Assembly: GCA_001969505.1 (NCBI GenBank) | Contig: LSSK01001024.1 | Coordinates: 1-41,751, forward strand | Direction of reading: 5' to 3' | DNA: 41,751 nt | Source: Zancudomyces culisetae | Lineage: Eukaryota; Kickxellomycota; Harpellomycetes; Harpellales; Legeriomycetaceae | Part shown: positions 1 through 10,314 of the stretch, piece after piece | How positions within the stretch are numbered: position 1 is the first letter of the stretch | Layout of the letters: each line of letters starts with the position of its first letter | Notes under the pieces: model-generated | What the model was told of the DNA's origin: nothing | The model's database searches: none | What the model saw: the letters and a program-made list of their open reading frames with translations, nothing else | Program-made: the position numbers and the translations under genes

Positions 1-673
1 GCAACTGAAAATGCATTTTTTTTGAATTCTACCGAATCGATAGTAAATATAACACCTGCAGTGATTGGCAAGTACTCCTTGTATCGAAAACGTAATTTAG
101 GATGGCCAGGAACATCGACAATAAACATTGTTTTCTACAGAAATCGACAGCAGATACGAGCATAAAGTAAAGCGACAAACCATTTCAATATAAAAGTAAA
201 TCAGTAGGGAATTGGGAAGAAGAATTACCTGAGTACCCAGTAAATTGATAGTACAATCAGCTTCATTTACATCGATGGAAGTTTGAGTTGGAAGGACTAG
301 CCCATATCTCAGCTATAAAAGTTTACAAAAAGAGGTATAAGAGCCATTCTAATTAGAAATGTGGAAATAATCCAGAGTTGGTCGGATGCGATGAGTGGTT
401 CTTACCCAAGTCCATGCTGTAGTTTTTCCAGAGTCTGAGAGTCCAAGGATGACCAACCCATTCTTGCTTTTGCCAGCGGCTAATATTACATTAAAACAGT
501 TTATAGGGTTTATAAAAGTTACATAAGGGCTATATAAATAAAGAGAGTAAATCAATCAAAAAAAAACAATAAAGTAAATGGTAATTACCGTGTCGTTTTC
601 TCAAAAAGATATAGAAAAAAAAGATAATGAGTCCAACGCTCAAGCTCCAAGCCAAAATATCAAAGGAACTCAT
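1..673 (-). CDS. SRPRB: Signal recognition particle receptor subunit beta (partial, 3' end outside window)
   Basis: This is the small ER-anchored GTPase that holds the SRP receptor alpha subunit at the ER membrane for co-translational targeting. Exons read 673–589, 479–406, 312–229 and 134–1 (open at the edge), with GT–AG introns of 93–109 nt in consistent phase. Exon 1 gives a short N-terminus and one hydrophobic anchor (residues about 5–23). Exon 2 carries the G1 loop GLSDSGKT, which matches the SRPRB form G-L-x-D-S-G-K-T. Exon 3 holds the switch I motif TQTSI. Exon 4 has the G3 motif DVPGHPKLR and then a VIFTIDS strand typical of the family. The remaining G4/G5 part lies left of the window. 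The start at 673 is the first ATG giving the anchor. The gene diverges from the HDDC2 gene across about 470 bp. Family identity is secure; the splice sites are read by eye. Confidence 0.9.
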
Positions 674-1144
674 ACCTGAAAGATTGAAGAAAAAAACAAA
701 AAGGCAAAGATTGATTTCTACTATATACTTAAATTACAATTTGAAGCTTCGTTGTTTTATTAGCAAGTATAGAGGATATTAAAAAGTATTTTTTATTTTG
801 CGGGGATTGGAGTGTGTTATACGAGTCCCTCGCAATTAAAGGTTGGTTAAATACAACAATTAAGTTTTACAAACAAATGTACACCCTCAATTGGCCCGTT
901 TATTTTTCTTTGCCATCTGGGCGATTTTCCGCGATTTTTTTTTCTGTTGTTGTAAGGATCAGTTAATGGTAAACCCAAAAGCAAAAAATTTTGTCACAAA
1001 AATAAAATAAAAAGAAAGGCGAGGAAAGAAGAGGAGTGTATTTCAGATTTGAATAGCTTGAAGAATTATTAATAAAGGACTGTAAGGGACCGGGAAACTA
1101 TTAAAACTATAGGATAGGGTATTGATATCTGAAATCAAATAGAA
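674..1144. other. Intergenic region between divergent SRPRB and HDDC2 genes
   Basis: AT-rich stretch with A and T runs between two divergent start codons. It presumably carries both promoters. I see no reading frame, RNA gene or repeat in it. Confidence 0.6.
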
Positions 1145-2336
1145 ATGGCGTCATATAGCGGAAAACTAGGATTTTACCATTTGGTTGAAAATCTGAAGGT
1201 ACTTTTGATATTCTATGTTTAAAGTCTTTGTGTTTTATTCAAAAATGTGCTTGGGGAAAGTCGGGATTCAAGTATTAGTGGCTTGTGTAGTGATATATAA
1301 TAAAATTTGGTTGGAAACATAAACATAAAAATTGATATAAATGTGGATATGAATGCGAATAAATAGAAAACGAAGCGAACGGGTTGGGTAAACAACAAAA
1401 TTCCAAACCCAGAGTCGATCTCAGATCATATGTATAGAATGAGCATTATTGCCTTTACGATAAATGATACCGGATTGAACAGAGACAGGTAGGTGGGGGT
1501 ATTATTTGCCGTAAATCCATATATATAAATATATACTGTAGCTTTATCAAGGGAATAGAGATTTATCATTTTCTGTGTAATTTATATAAACTCAATTCGA
1601 TGCAAAGATGTATCAAGATGGCACTAGTTCACGACTTGGCTGAATCGCTAGTGGTACTAATTTTTTTTACACTTTTTTAATTACTAAATATGGAAATTCT
1701 TGTGTGTATTTTCTATCATATTGAGTGAAAAGTATGTTTTGTAAAACAGTAAGTGTGGGTCAATACTATTAGGGCGACATAACACCATATGATAAGGTAC
1801 CAAAAGAAGAAAAGTTTCGAATGGAAAAGGTAGGTAACATAAGGGTAGTATTTGAAGGTAGAGGGGAGAGGAAGGGAGGCGAGAGGGTAAGGAGACAAGT
1901 ACTAAAACTCAAATAAAACGTGTAGGAGGCAATGGACAGAATAAAAGACATGTTGGAGGATAAAGAGGTTGGAGCCGAGATTGAGGAGTTATGGCTAGAG
2001 TATGAACACGGGAAAACGGCAGAGGCACAGTTGGTAAAAGATATTGACAAGTTTGAGATGGTTGTGCAGGCGTATGAGTACGAAAAGGGTAAAGTTGTAC
2101 ACTGTTATTTACTTTCATACTATATTAATGTTATTTTTGCGTGTATGTTGTTCAAATTAATGATAATCAAATAAAATGTAATGCAAATGTATTATCTGAT
2201 GACAGAGCACGGTGTGAAGCTAGATTCGTTTTTCCATTATCCTGTGGAGTATTTTAATCATCCAAAGATCAAGGAGCTGGTAGCAGAGTTGTACAAAGAA
2301 AGGGATATCTTAAAGAGCAGACCCACACCTGAATGA
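1145..2336 (+). CDS. HDDC2: HD-domain 5'-deoxynucleotidase, HDDC2/YGK1 family
   Basis: Predicted metal-dependent phosphohydrolase that removes the phosphate of deoxyribonucleoside 5'-monophosphates, by family. Exons are 1145–1198, 1367–1488, 1608–1653, 1773–1829, 1926–2088 and 2206–2336. All junctions are GT–AG and keep frame, giving 190 aa, close to the family length of about 200. HD-domain landmarks appear in order: KRTGW, the first metal histidine in SDHMYRMS, the HD pair in LVHDLAES, GDITPYDKVPKEEK, then the C-terminal ELWLEYE, AEAQLVKDIDKFEM and FNHPKIKEL blocks shared with human HDDC2. Introns are 96–168 nt. The start ATG opens the MASYSGKLGFYHLVENLK segment, which matches the conserved N-terminal helix. 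Nothing appears broken. Confidence 0.92.
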
Positions 2337-2950
2337 TTCCATAGGTGTTTTCTTTATGTTTATCTGTAATAACTGGCTAGTCCATAGAAGCAAAAATCAA
2401 AAAAAAAAAAACAAAGCCAAAAGAAAAGCCGAATATTTTTGAGGGTTTTGGAACTATATACACATATTATTAGAGGTTTTAGTATTAAATAGTAAGATCA
2501 CTGGAATTAGGCAAAGTATGCTCCTGATAATAAATATTTCTTGAACAGAACACATATTAACTCAAAAAAGAAAAACTGGCAAACAATTGTGGAATTTTGC
2601 TGTTGAAATGAAATGTATTCAATGGCTAGAAAAAAATGGGTTTTGTTAAGATTAAAACATGAATGGCTTGCACGGCAAGACAGTACGATATAATACTGAA
2701 AGCGAGGGAAAGTAATGATGATAATAAAATCAAAGAAAATAAATAAAATAAGTTAGATTTGTAGGAGTTGTTAGCACAGCCAACAAGAGGATAATATGTA
2801 ATCAAACTCGCTGAAATACATAATAAGAGCTGAGGTGAGCCAAGGCCAAAAAAAAAAAGTCAAAGCAAAGAGATCTACTCGAAGCCAGACATTGAATTTT
2901 AGTGACCAGTGGATAGTCCTGCGCAGCAGAAAAACCATAGCTAGGGGGAA
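2337..2950. other. Intergenic region between convergent HDDC2 and SUN-family genes
   Basis: AT-rich 3' flanking DNA of two convergent genes, with several A runs. No convincing reading frame or RNA gene. Confidence 0.6.
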
Positions 2951-4195
2951 CTAGTACAAGACGTACTCGGCCTTGGCGCCAGGAGGCAAAGTGACAGTAC
3001 AGCCAGCAGGCATGGTGCAAGAACCACCTTCGCACTTGCACTCACCACCTTCAGGGAATATACAGTTGCCAGTAAGACAGTTAATCTTGACGTTGTAAGT
3101 GGCAGCGGTTTGGAAGCCAGACTCAATGTACAAGTGGTTGAAGAAGACACTGATGTATGTGTTTCCATCTTTGGCTTGACCGGCACCAAAGTTGTATGGA
3201 GCCCAGTTTCCAACAGGCTTGTCAGCATCGCCCCAAATACATTGACCTTCATCACTTCCTTCCAAGTTTACGTAGAATTGAGAGCTGGTTCCCAACCAGT
3301 AGGTGTTTGGAACAACGTTGAGACCGATTGTGGAGCCTGGGTTTGCAACTGTGGGGATAAGCATGGCTTCGTTTCCTGGGTAGATGGTTTGACAGGCAGA
3401 GACTGAACCACCCAAGGTGTTTCTCATGGTTACGTTGTCAACACTCTTTACACAGAATGGTCTGTCTGGGAATGGAAGTTGAAGAACACCGTTGGCATCA
3501 CAGTAAAGACCACCGTTCATTGAGCCTGGACCAATTGGATCGTTTGCGCTTGGATCCCATTGGGCAGAGTAGTATCCAGGTGCACAAGCATATGGACACC
3601 ATGATCCTCTGGTACATGCTTGGTTTGGTGACATTGCCCATCCTGCGTTCATTCCTTGTGGTGTGATTGGGTGTACGTTGTGTGAGTTTCCAGATTGCCA
3701 TGGGAAGCTACATGTGTTTCCAGTTGAGGCAAGTGACAATCCAGAGGATTGGCTTACCTGTTCGACAGCTGGCTCTGATACAGGAGCTGAGGATGGTGCT
3801 GGTGATGATTCAGATGTTGGGGATGGTGCTGGCTGAGATACTGCCTCAACTGGAGCTTGTGCCTGTTCTGGGCTGAAAGCATCTCTGGCTACGGTTGCTG
3901 GGTTAACATTTTGTGGTTCAGATGATGATGCAGCTACTGGTGCTGCCTCTGCTACTGGTGTTACCTCTGGTGCTGGTGCTGCTGCTGGCACTGTTACTGT
4001 TACTGCTTCTTGAACAGGAACTACAACTGGGACATTTGTTGGCGCTGGGGATCCTCCATCAACGTATACTGTGACGAATTGCGTCTCATATACTACAACC
4101 ACTTGTGGAACAGCCTGGTTGAACTCGTCTTGTGGGATTGGTGCTGAAAATGCGGCACCCAAGAGCCCAAGAATTGTGAAAGCTGATTTTCTCAT
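2951..4195 (-). CDS. Secreted SUN-family cell-wall protein (GH132)
   Basis: Single-exon 414-aa protein of the fungal SUN family (Sim1/Uth1/Nca3/Sun4), proposed beta-glucan-modifying proteins acting in wall remodelling and septation. Residues 1–17 form a signal peptide ending at AFSA. Residues about 20–165 are a Pro/Ala/Val/Ser/Thr-rich linker, probably O-glycosylated. From about residue 173 the SUN domain follows, beginning CSFPWQSG and continuing through NAGWAMSPNQACTRGSWCPYA, YYSAQWDP, GLYCD, PFPDRPFC and the C-terminal Cys-rich block (NCLTGNCIFPEGGECKCEGG). The protein ends without a GPI signal. GC content is visibly higher than in its neighbours, as expected for a highly expressed fungal gene. 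The start is the only ATG that yields the signal peptide. Enzymatic activity for this family remains debated. Confidence 0.93.
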   Translation of the reverse strand: MRKSAFTILGLLGAAFSAPIPQDEFNQAVPQVVVVYETQFVTVYVDGGSPAPTNVPVVVPVQEAVTVTVPAAAPAPEVTPVAEAAPVAASSSEPQNVNPATVARDAFSPEQAQAPVEAVSQPAPSPTSESSPAPSSAPVSEPAVEQVSQSSGLSLASTGNTCSFPWQSGNSHNVHPITPQGMNAGWAMSPNQACTRGSWCPYACAPGYYSAQWDPSANDPIGPGSMNGGLYCDANGVLQLPFPDRPFCVKSVDNVTMRNTLGGSVSACQTIYPGNEAMLIPTVANPGSTIGLNVVPNTYWLGTSSQFYVNLEGSDEGQCIWGDADKPVGNWAPYNFGAGQAKDGNTYISVFFNHLYIESGFQTAATYNVKINCLTGNCIFPEGGECKCEGGSCTMPAGCTVTLPPGAKAEYVLY

Positions 4196-5326
4196 TTTTT
4201 TTCTTCTTCCTATTGTTTAATCTCGGTTAATTTCGTTATCGCTTGAAGCTATTTCTAAAATTGATAATTTATTTCTTAAGTTCTTTAATCGAAGCCTTTG
4301 ATGTTAGCAATTCTTATTTCTTTGAACGTCTAGTGTTGTATTACAACTGTTTTCTCTCCAATTACTGTTTACAAGTAAAAACAACCTGAAAAATGTATAT
4401 CCGGAGGGTGTGTAATCAATAAACCTAAGAACAGTCTTCTAGTTTTCTTCCAAAGTAATCAATACTTTAGTTCTTGTAAACCAGTTTTTTTTATGAGTTT
4501 TTTTTACTTTAATAAAGAAAGAACAGATACTGCGCGTTAGAGAAGAGATTCGGGTATTTAAAGATTTTTTTTGACTATATTGTTATGATAATCTTGTTAC
4601 TCTTTTTTAGTTCCACTTCTTTATTTCTCGATTGCTAGAACTCAAAGAAATCAAACATATTCCTGGTAAATCCCCAACCAACAAAATTGCATTTCTTTAT
4701 TTAGTACCACTTTTGCACCATTTTTGCTTTTGTAATTGGTGCCTCAAAAGCTTTGAATTTCTAACATCTAAACTATTGATTTGTTATTTTTTATCGTTGT
4801 ATAAGGTTTATGTAAGAGTAAACTATAACATTGCTTTAATTTATTACGATTAACATTAAAATAACCCAAAGTTATGTTTCCTTATTCCCATTTGCCTATC
4901 TTTGGTAATAGAGAATTTTAATTTTTTTACATAATGTATGCTGACTATTAGACGTACTTTTTTTTAAAATCACATAGCACTCATTGGACCGTCTGAATTA
5001 GCAAAGACATGACATCTAAAATGCCAACACCCTCCTCCTTCTCTTCCTCTAACGATACTTCTTCCTGTTCAATAATGTACAAACACCCATCCCAGTTCTA
5101 GCCAATTACATAATACTTTTTTATTGGCTCTTTCGTTTATGGCTCAATCTTTACAATAACTCGAAACTTTGCCTATCTTTTTTATTATTTTTGGCAGCAA
5201 AATAGGCAATACATAAAACTAACACAGCCTACACAAACTTTACGACCATTAGTTAATATGCGATTTCTTCAAAGATGATATTTTGCAGTTCACAGACTTA
5301 TAATAAAGTAAAAAATACAAAGTCAG
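4196..5326. other. Upstream region of the SUN-family gene
   Basis: More than 1.1 kb of AT-rich, partly pyrimidine-rich DNA upstream of the minus-strand SUN gene, probably including its promoter. Small open stretches such as 4632–4853 have no recognisable content. The phrase TTTGCCTATCTTTGGTAA near 4888 recurs in degenerate form near 6450 and 32785, but I could not tie it to an element. Confidence 0.5.
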
Positions 5327-6867
5327 ATGTCAAACTTCGCATCCGCTTCCAGATTTGGTGGGATAACAAAGTCAGAAAAAAAACCATCTTTAAAGCAGAT
5401 TGCCAAACTGGTTTATATTTTATTGTCCAGAAAAAAATTTTTTTCCCATACTAACTTCCCTATCAAGAATTCAGCTTGCCCAATTAACTAGGCATTTCAT
5501 AGCTAAATGAAACTGGATGAATATTACTCTTTTTTACTTTGTCACACCGCAAGAAAGGTTTGGAATCTCAATGTTTTTGTTTTTGTTTTTGTTTTTGTTT
5601 TTGTTTTTGTTTTTGTTTTTGCAATGATATCAGTTTGTACTCTGCCCGACCCTTACCACTCATATTCCACATCTATAATTGTCCTTTGTTTCAACGCTAC
5701 ACTCCGACATGCTAAACTTAACGTTGGTTTCCATAAAGGATATCGCTCTAACGAGCTTGAGTGTCCCAAAACTTAGCTGTTTATCCTGCTATGCTACAAA
5801 AAAAAAAAGTAACAACATCATCTTGTTAGTATCACTCACTCCCCCCTCCTTTGCGAGGTCTCTTTAGTGTCAAGAAAGCACATTTTGGTTTTTACAGACT
5901 ACTAACGATATATTGGACAACCTAGCTAGCAATAACTCTACATTAACGGTATTTTCTTTCAATTTCATCGTCTAGTTTACATTTTAATAATACCCAACTC
6001 TGTTGTCCAACCCTATACACACCAGCTCTTTGAGCACATGAACACACGAATCTATTCAGCTCATAATCTTTTTTCTAACTCCTTTTAATTTTTTTTTACA
6101 ACTATTACACATAGCCACTAATTTCTGCTAAAATCATCCTGGTTTGCGGCAAAATTCAATATTTGTAGTTTAAAGACCAACTCTGGCCAATGTTTGGAAC
6201 TTTGTAAGTTTTGATTTCTGCGTTACATATGTTTTGGTTTTTTATTTCTCTCCATAACACCCAGATTGCTTATCTAATACCAAAACTTCAACGACTATTG
6301 GATCGCTGACTCTTCATTTATTTTGTAGGAAAAAATCAAGTACAAAAAAGAATAAAACCTCGCCTATAGATTTCGTGCAATTCATTGGCCAAGTATGTTT
6401 TTTTTTTCAAGTTTGGAATATTCAGGCCAATTTATTTTTATTCATTTTGCCCAACTTTGGTAAAAAATTTTAATTTGCTCTTCCCACTTAGGCTATATCA
6501 TCTCAACTAACGGATTCCATTACTGGTTCAAAAAAATAACGCAAAATGCTAACACTGTTATTGTGCAAGTGTATACTTTTTAATTTCTCTGCTTTGTAAA
6601 TCTAGTATATTAAAGAAAAAAGCAAACACCTCTTTAATGGTAACAAACTTGTGTTATAGACAATTTATCTTCTTGGGCCAATTGCCTGCTTCAGCGCTGC
6701 CAAACAAATAGCAGAAGCGTATGCTAAAAAAAGGATATTGAGAAATTATTCCTTTTTTTCTCTTGCTAATTTATTTCCCTGACTTTATATACCACACTAC
6801 AAAGACCAGTGAAATATCTGATGTAGATGAGCTGCTCAATTGTATTCATGATACGATTCACCAATGA
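5327..6867 (+). CDS. Candidate multi-exon gene, unrecognised (tentative model)
   Basis: Several short open segments with plausible splice borders chain in frame. They are 5327–5410 (MSNFASASRFGG start), 5898–5948 (NDILDNLASNN), 6169–6203 plus 6329–6392 (DQLWPMFGTLKKSS, then SPIDFVQFIGQ), 6660–6718 (LGPIACFSAAKQIAEA) and 6810–6867 (ISDVDELLNCIHDTIHQ, then TGA). Donors include GTAAGT at 6204, GTATGT at 6393 and GTATGC at 6719. Acceptors include TTTGTAG and ACCAG. The sum is 351 nt, about 116 aa. In-frame stops abut the exons exactly at two acceptors, as real introns would produce. Weak points: the first donor (GTTTAT) is poor, introns 5411–5897 and 6393–6659 are long and may hide exons, and no family is recognised. 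The chain could partly be chance in AT-rich DNA. Confidence 0.35.
5573..5620 (+). repeat. Hexanucleotide microsatellite (GTTTTT)8
   Basis: Eight uninterrupted copies of GTTTTT. It lies within the putative first long intron of the candidate gene at 5327–6867. Confidence 0.97.
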
Positions 6868-7173
6868 ATACTATTATTCATACCCTTTATATTCCTCAAG
6901 CTCATAATACCATAACCTAATCGCACCTTTTTGGTAACTACAATCATCTCATCACCAACTCTCCTCTTCTAACCTATCCCTAATTGCATGGTTTTGGGAT
7001 TTTTTTGGGATGGGAACATTGAATATACCGTTTTAGAGATATCAAAGGTTTGTGAGAATTGTGGTTGATTCTCCAACAGCCGAAGCCCTTAATTCAGTAT
7101 CAATGCATATGATTGCTTTCATGTTATGACCCCCACACCACTTGAACTTTTGCCCTAACACCACATCCTTAAC

Positions 7174-7199
7174 AACCATCACGTTCAACCATCACGTTC
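7174..7199 (+). repeat. Tandem duplication of a 13-bp unit
   Basis: AACCATCACGTTC occurs twice in direct succession with no mismatch. Confidence 0.9.
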
Positions 7200-7225
7200 A
7201 AGCCTCAAACTACAAACCTCAAATA

Positions 7226-7267
7226 CATCATATATTATGCATCATATATTATACATCATACGTTATA
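7226..7267 (+). repeat. Three tandem copies of a 14-bp unit
   Basis: Units at 7226–7239, 7240–7253 and 7254–7267 follow CATCATATATTATR. The third differs by CATCATACGTTATA, and a partial fourth follows. The AT-rich array has minisatellite character. Confidence 0.9.
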
Positions 7268-8484
7268 CATTATGGATAAATTTTCAAGACAGTCTCACCA
7301 GCATGGCACTCCTAATTTTCACAGAGCTTCGACCACCTACCCTCCCCCCCCTCCTCCATGTAATCAACTGCCACTGTTTGTCTTGCTTTCGCATTTTAAA
7401 ATCGTACCATCAGGTATACTAGTTCTATATTTTCTTGTTTAGGAAAGTATCTGAAAAAATAGAAAAGCTAGAACACTGCATCAGATGTTTACCAGAGGAA
7501 ATATCACAAATGCAGAGTCAATGTTTTGAGACCATGTATGAGTCAGTGTGAGCACAGATGGGCTGATTGAGGGCAGTTCAGGTCAAAACACTTTATAGCC
7601 AGGTATGATTTTGATTGCATAATATGGGAATTTATATATTGTATTATTCTTTTTCAAGAGAGAAAAAAAAGGATCTAGAGTGACGATAATTGATGCAAGT
7701 TCGGCTTCAAGAGTTATCAGGATTAAATCTTTATTTTTAAAAAAAATGAAAAATGAAAAAACTCATGATCTCTGAACCCACCAAAAATGTTGATAGATGA
7801 GTTCTTTGAATTCAAACACAATGGCGAACTATCTATGTATCGAGCTATACTTTCATTCTTTTGTAAAGTTATCAATCCCAACATAGGACAGACATATGAA
7901 TAAAAATATATAGAGTTGGGTGAAACTGGGGTTCCAGTTGGGTATTTACTATTATATATGCGCTTAAAATATCTTGCTTTATACTTTTTTATCTTCTTCC
8001 CTCCCACTTCCTTTCTCGCGCATTTTGTTTTAGAGGAAAAGACCCACACAGTATTGAATACACGTTCTGTTTTGGTATACACAGCTAGGGCTTCAATAGT
8101 ATAATCTAGATGGTTAGTTACTGATGATTGCCGTTTGACAGAAAAGTCGACAATAAAAACGTCTGCTTTCCTTAGCGAGATTTTTCTCGTGCCTTTGTTA
8201 CAGAGTATTGGCAATCAAATAGATAAATGAAAATAGCCGCAATGCTCACTTGTAACAAAGGCAGATTTCTTGTCAATAGGCATATCGCATCATTCGATCG
8301 GTGCCTATGATACAACGGCCTGGTTTAAGCGATTAGTACCACTTGCTATTTTCAAAGTCACACCACCACAAGCTTTATTTTTACAATCCAAATACATAAA
8401 ATACACTAGTCACAAATTTAAAATGATCATGAATAAACAGATCCAAAATGCTCGCTAAGAAAAAAAAAACGATAAAAAAAAAAG

Positions 8485-9537
8485 TTAAATAAGTGACACG
8501 CTTGTTCGCACAAGCCCCCCATAAAAGTTCCTGATGGGTTGTGGGGAATGCTGCATTCGCCTATACGCCTCTCGAACGTGTTCCACCCGGAGCGGTGTCT
8601 TGGAAATGTTTGGGCCTGAAAACAAAGACATCTTGGAAGCTGCTTCAAGGCTTGATTTTGAGGAAGCCTGACCATCAAAAATCGTGTTTCTTGCCTTTTT
8701 TTGACTCTCTTCGAGTTCCTTTTTTATCTTTAATGCGCTCTCAGTTAGTTTGCTGACCATTTCAAAAGTCAGAAAACCCAAGATATCTGTAATATCCACA
8801 TTCGGCTTGATATCAACATATGCTTGCATATTCACCCATTCACGGAAGCGCTTCCCCTTTCGGTATGTGAAACTAGCCTGCCTGCATTCAGAATAATGAA
8901 CATATTCGTCACGAGTCATTTTGCGCGTTACAACATCCGCAACCTTCAAACGCTTTATTGATTCACTCTTTGCGTACGAGTTTTGCTCCTCGAGGTCTTC
9001 GTCTAGATCAACATTTTCTGAAATAGTACTCATTAGCTCCCAAAACAACCTAATCCTGGATCGTTTTTGCTTTTCGACTTTTTCGTCAACCTCTTCTTCC
9101 AAAATCTCCTCATTATTGTCATCCCTCTCCTTTAACTTTTTGCGTACATCCTTCCAACTTAGATATTCGCTCAAACGGTTGACTTTTTGCTTGTCATGCC
9201 GAATTAGGAACATCAGATCTTCCGCAGCAATAGTTCTTGATCCCCTCTTTTGAGCTTGGGCTGATGCCATAATACATATTTCTATCACCTGCGAACGAAC
9301 AATGTTTTCTATTATCATAGTCGTTTCAATCAATGGATCCTGTACTTCTCCAAACACAAACATCATTTGCTGGATTTCCGACAGATACTTGTACTCTCCC
9401 TATTGTTAGATTTCCAATTAATAAATAGCTCACTGAAGTTACCCTCCCACCCCACTCAACAGGAGAAAACCCTTTTAAAAGCCTGGTTATTGCGATTTAT
9501 GTTAGTCAAAAATATTGTACTTTACCTTGTTAGCCAT
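8485..9537 (-). CDS. SPT3: SAGA complex subunit Spt3
   Basis: Histone-fold subunit of the SAGA coactivator that helps deliver TBP to promoters. Exon 1 is only 12 nt (9537–9526, M-A-N-K) with donor GTAAAG. A 126-nt intron leads to exon 2 (9399–8485), whose first codons give EYKYLSEIQQMMFVFGEVQDP, the conserved Spt3 N-terminus. Starting at the Met in exon 2 would lose that conserved block. The total is 308 aa, near the family's usual size. Further landmarks: RSQVIEICI, LMFLIRHDKQKVNRLSEYLSW in the histone fold (residues about 20–95), an acidic linker, a second histone-fold-like part with RFREWVNM and DILGFLTFEMV, and the C-terminal HVREAYRRMQHS…RNFYGGLVR motif. The gene is divergent from NDUFS5. 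Confidence 0.93.
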
Positions 9538-10065
9538 GATTTTCCGTTTAAAGTTTCAGAATTTTCGAATGTACCAAATAGATATACAAAAATAAGAGTT
9601 AATGATAAAAAAGTTGCACTTTCTGTCAATATTTTCCCCCAATTTATAGCACAACGAGAGTAAACAGATTGCTTTACGGGTTAATACGGCAGTTATATTT
9701 GGTATTGTAATATATTAATTTATTGTTATTAGGTCGGTATTTCTCACAGCTATAATTTTTATGGTTTGTGCCTACTATGGAGTTTATTTTCAAGCTCACC
9801 CACCACCAATGGCTGTTATTTGGCGAATGATATTTTCGACAATTTGCTTTATCTTCATTCCTTCCTATTACAATTTTCGCCAAAAAAAAAATGCTAACAA
9901 TTTACAGTTTCCACCAGAAATGATAGCTGTTATATTAGAAAAAAAAATTTGAAAACAATATTTGATAATTAAAAAACTGTTTATAAAAGTTGTTTTTTTA
10001 TCTCGTGGATTTTTAATATTATTTTCTATAAAAGATCAAACCAAAGCAGTAAAAAGAAGTAAAGT
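9538..10065. other. Divergent promoter region between SPT3 and NDUFS5
   Basis: Very AT-rich 528-bp spacer between two start codons. Its small open stretches on both strands carry no recognisable content. Confidence 0.55.
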
Positions 10066-10314
10066 ATGGCATCAGGATACGGATTTAACGGACGAAATAG
10101 ATGCTTCGATTTCTGGCAGGATTTCGAAAAGTGCTACATCTTGGCCCCAACTGATGACAAAAACAAATGTGTTGAGAAGCGAGACGATTACCTCGAATGC
10201 CTCCATCATTTCAAGGAAGTGAGTAGAGTAAGCGAAATTCAAAAGAGAGAAAAGCAGAACTACCAAAACGCAAAACTAGACGGCTCTTCGAAAAAATTCT
10301 TTGATTTGTCCTGA
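10066..10314 (+). CDS. NDUFS5: NADH dehydrogenase (complex I) accessory subunit NDUFS5, CHCH type
   Basis: An 82-aa intronless protein. It has the twin CX9C pattern of the CHCH fold: C-FDFWQDFEK-C (residues 13–23) and C-VEKRDDYLE-C (residues about 35–45), which form two disulfides after Mia40-dependent import into the intermembrane space. The start MASGYGFNG and the block YLECLHHFKE match fungal NDUFS5, a peripheral subunit on the intermembrane-space side of complex I. No cleavable presequence is present, as usual for CHCH proteins. Presence of this subunit implies the organism keeps complex I. It is divergent from SPT3. Confidence 0.9.
   Translation: MASGYGFNGRNRCFDFWQDFEKCYILAPTDDKNKCVEKRDDYLECLHHFKEVSRVSEIQKREKQNYQNAKLDGSSKKFFDLS

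Larger units (their letters stand above)
6868..8484. other. Gene-poor region with short tandem repeats
   Basis: About 1.6 kb between the candidate gene and the 3' end of SPT3. It contains two short tandem repeats (7174–7199 and 7226–7267), a C8 run near 7344, and a pair of inverted 12-nt arms at 8191–8202 and 8251–8262. A 163-codon open stretch at 7723–8214 (minus) has no upstream ATG and no recognisable content, so I do not call it. Confidence 0.5.

Noticed and set aside
4632-4853. 73-codon open stretch, plus strand
   Set aside because: Phe/Leu-rich by base composition; no recognisable motif and no splice partner.
6393-6659. Additional exons (segments 6426–6459 and 6492–6591) within the candidate gene
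   Set aside because: The frame fits (YIISTNGFHYWF…) but would require introns of only 32–33 nt, far shorter than any confirmed intron here.
7723-8214. 163-codon open stretch on the minus strand
   Set aside because: It has no ATG near its 5' end, and its composition looks like AT-rich noise. I recognise no motif.
8191-8262. Inverted 12-nt arms (GCCTTTGTTACA and its complement) with a 48-nt loop
   Set aside because: Looked like a possible small element or structured RNA, but there is no further pairing, flanking duplication or internal promoter boxes.
9674-9952. Short open stretches on both strands between SPT3 and NDUFS5
   Set aside because: They lie in a divergent promoter and carry no family features.
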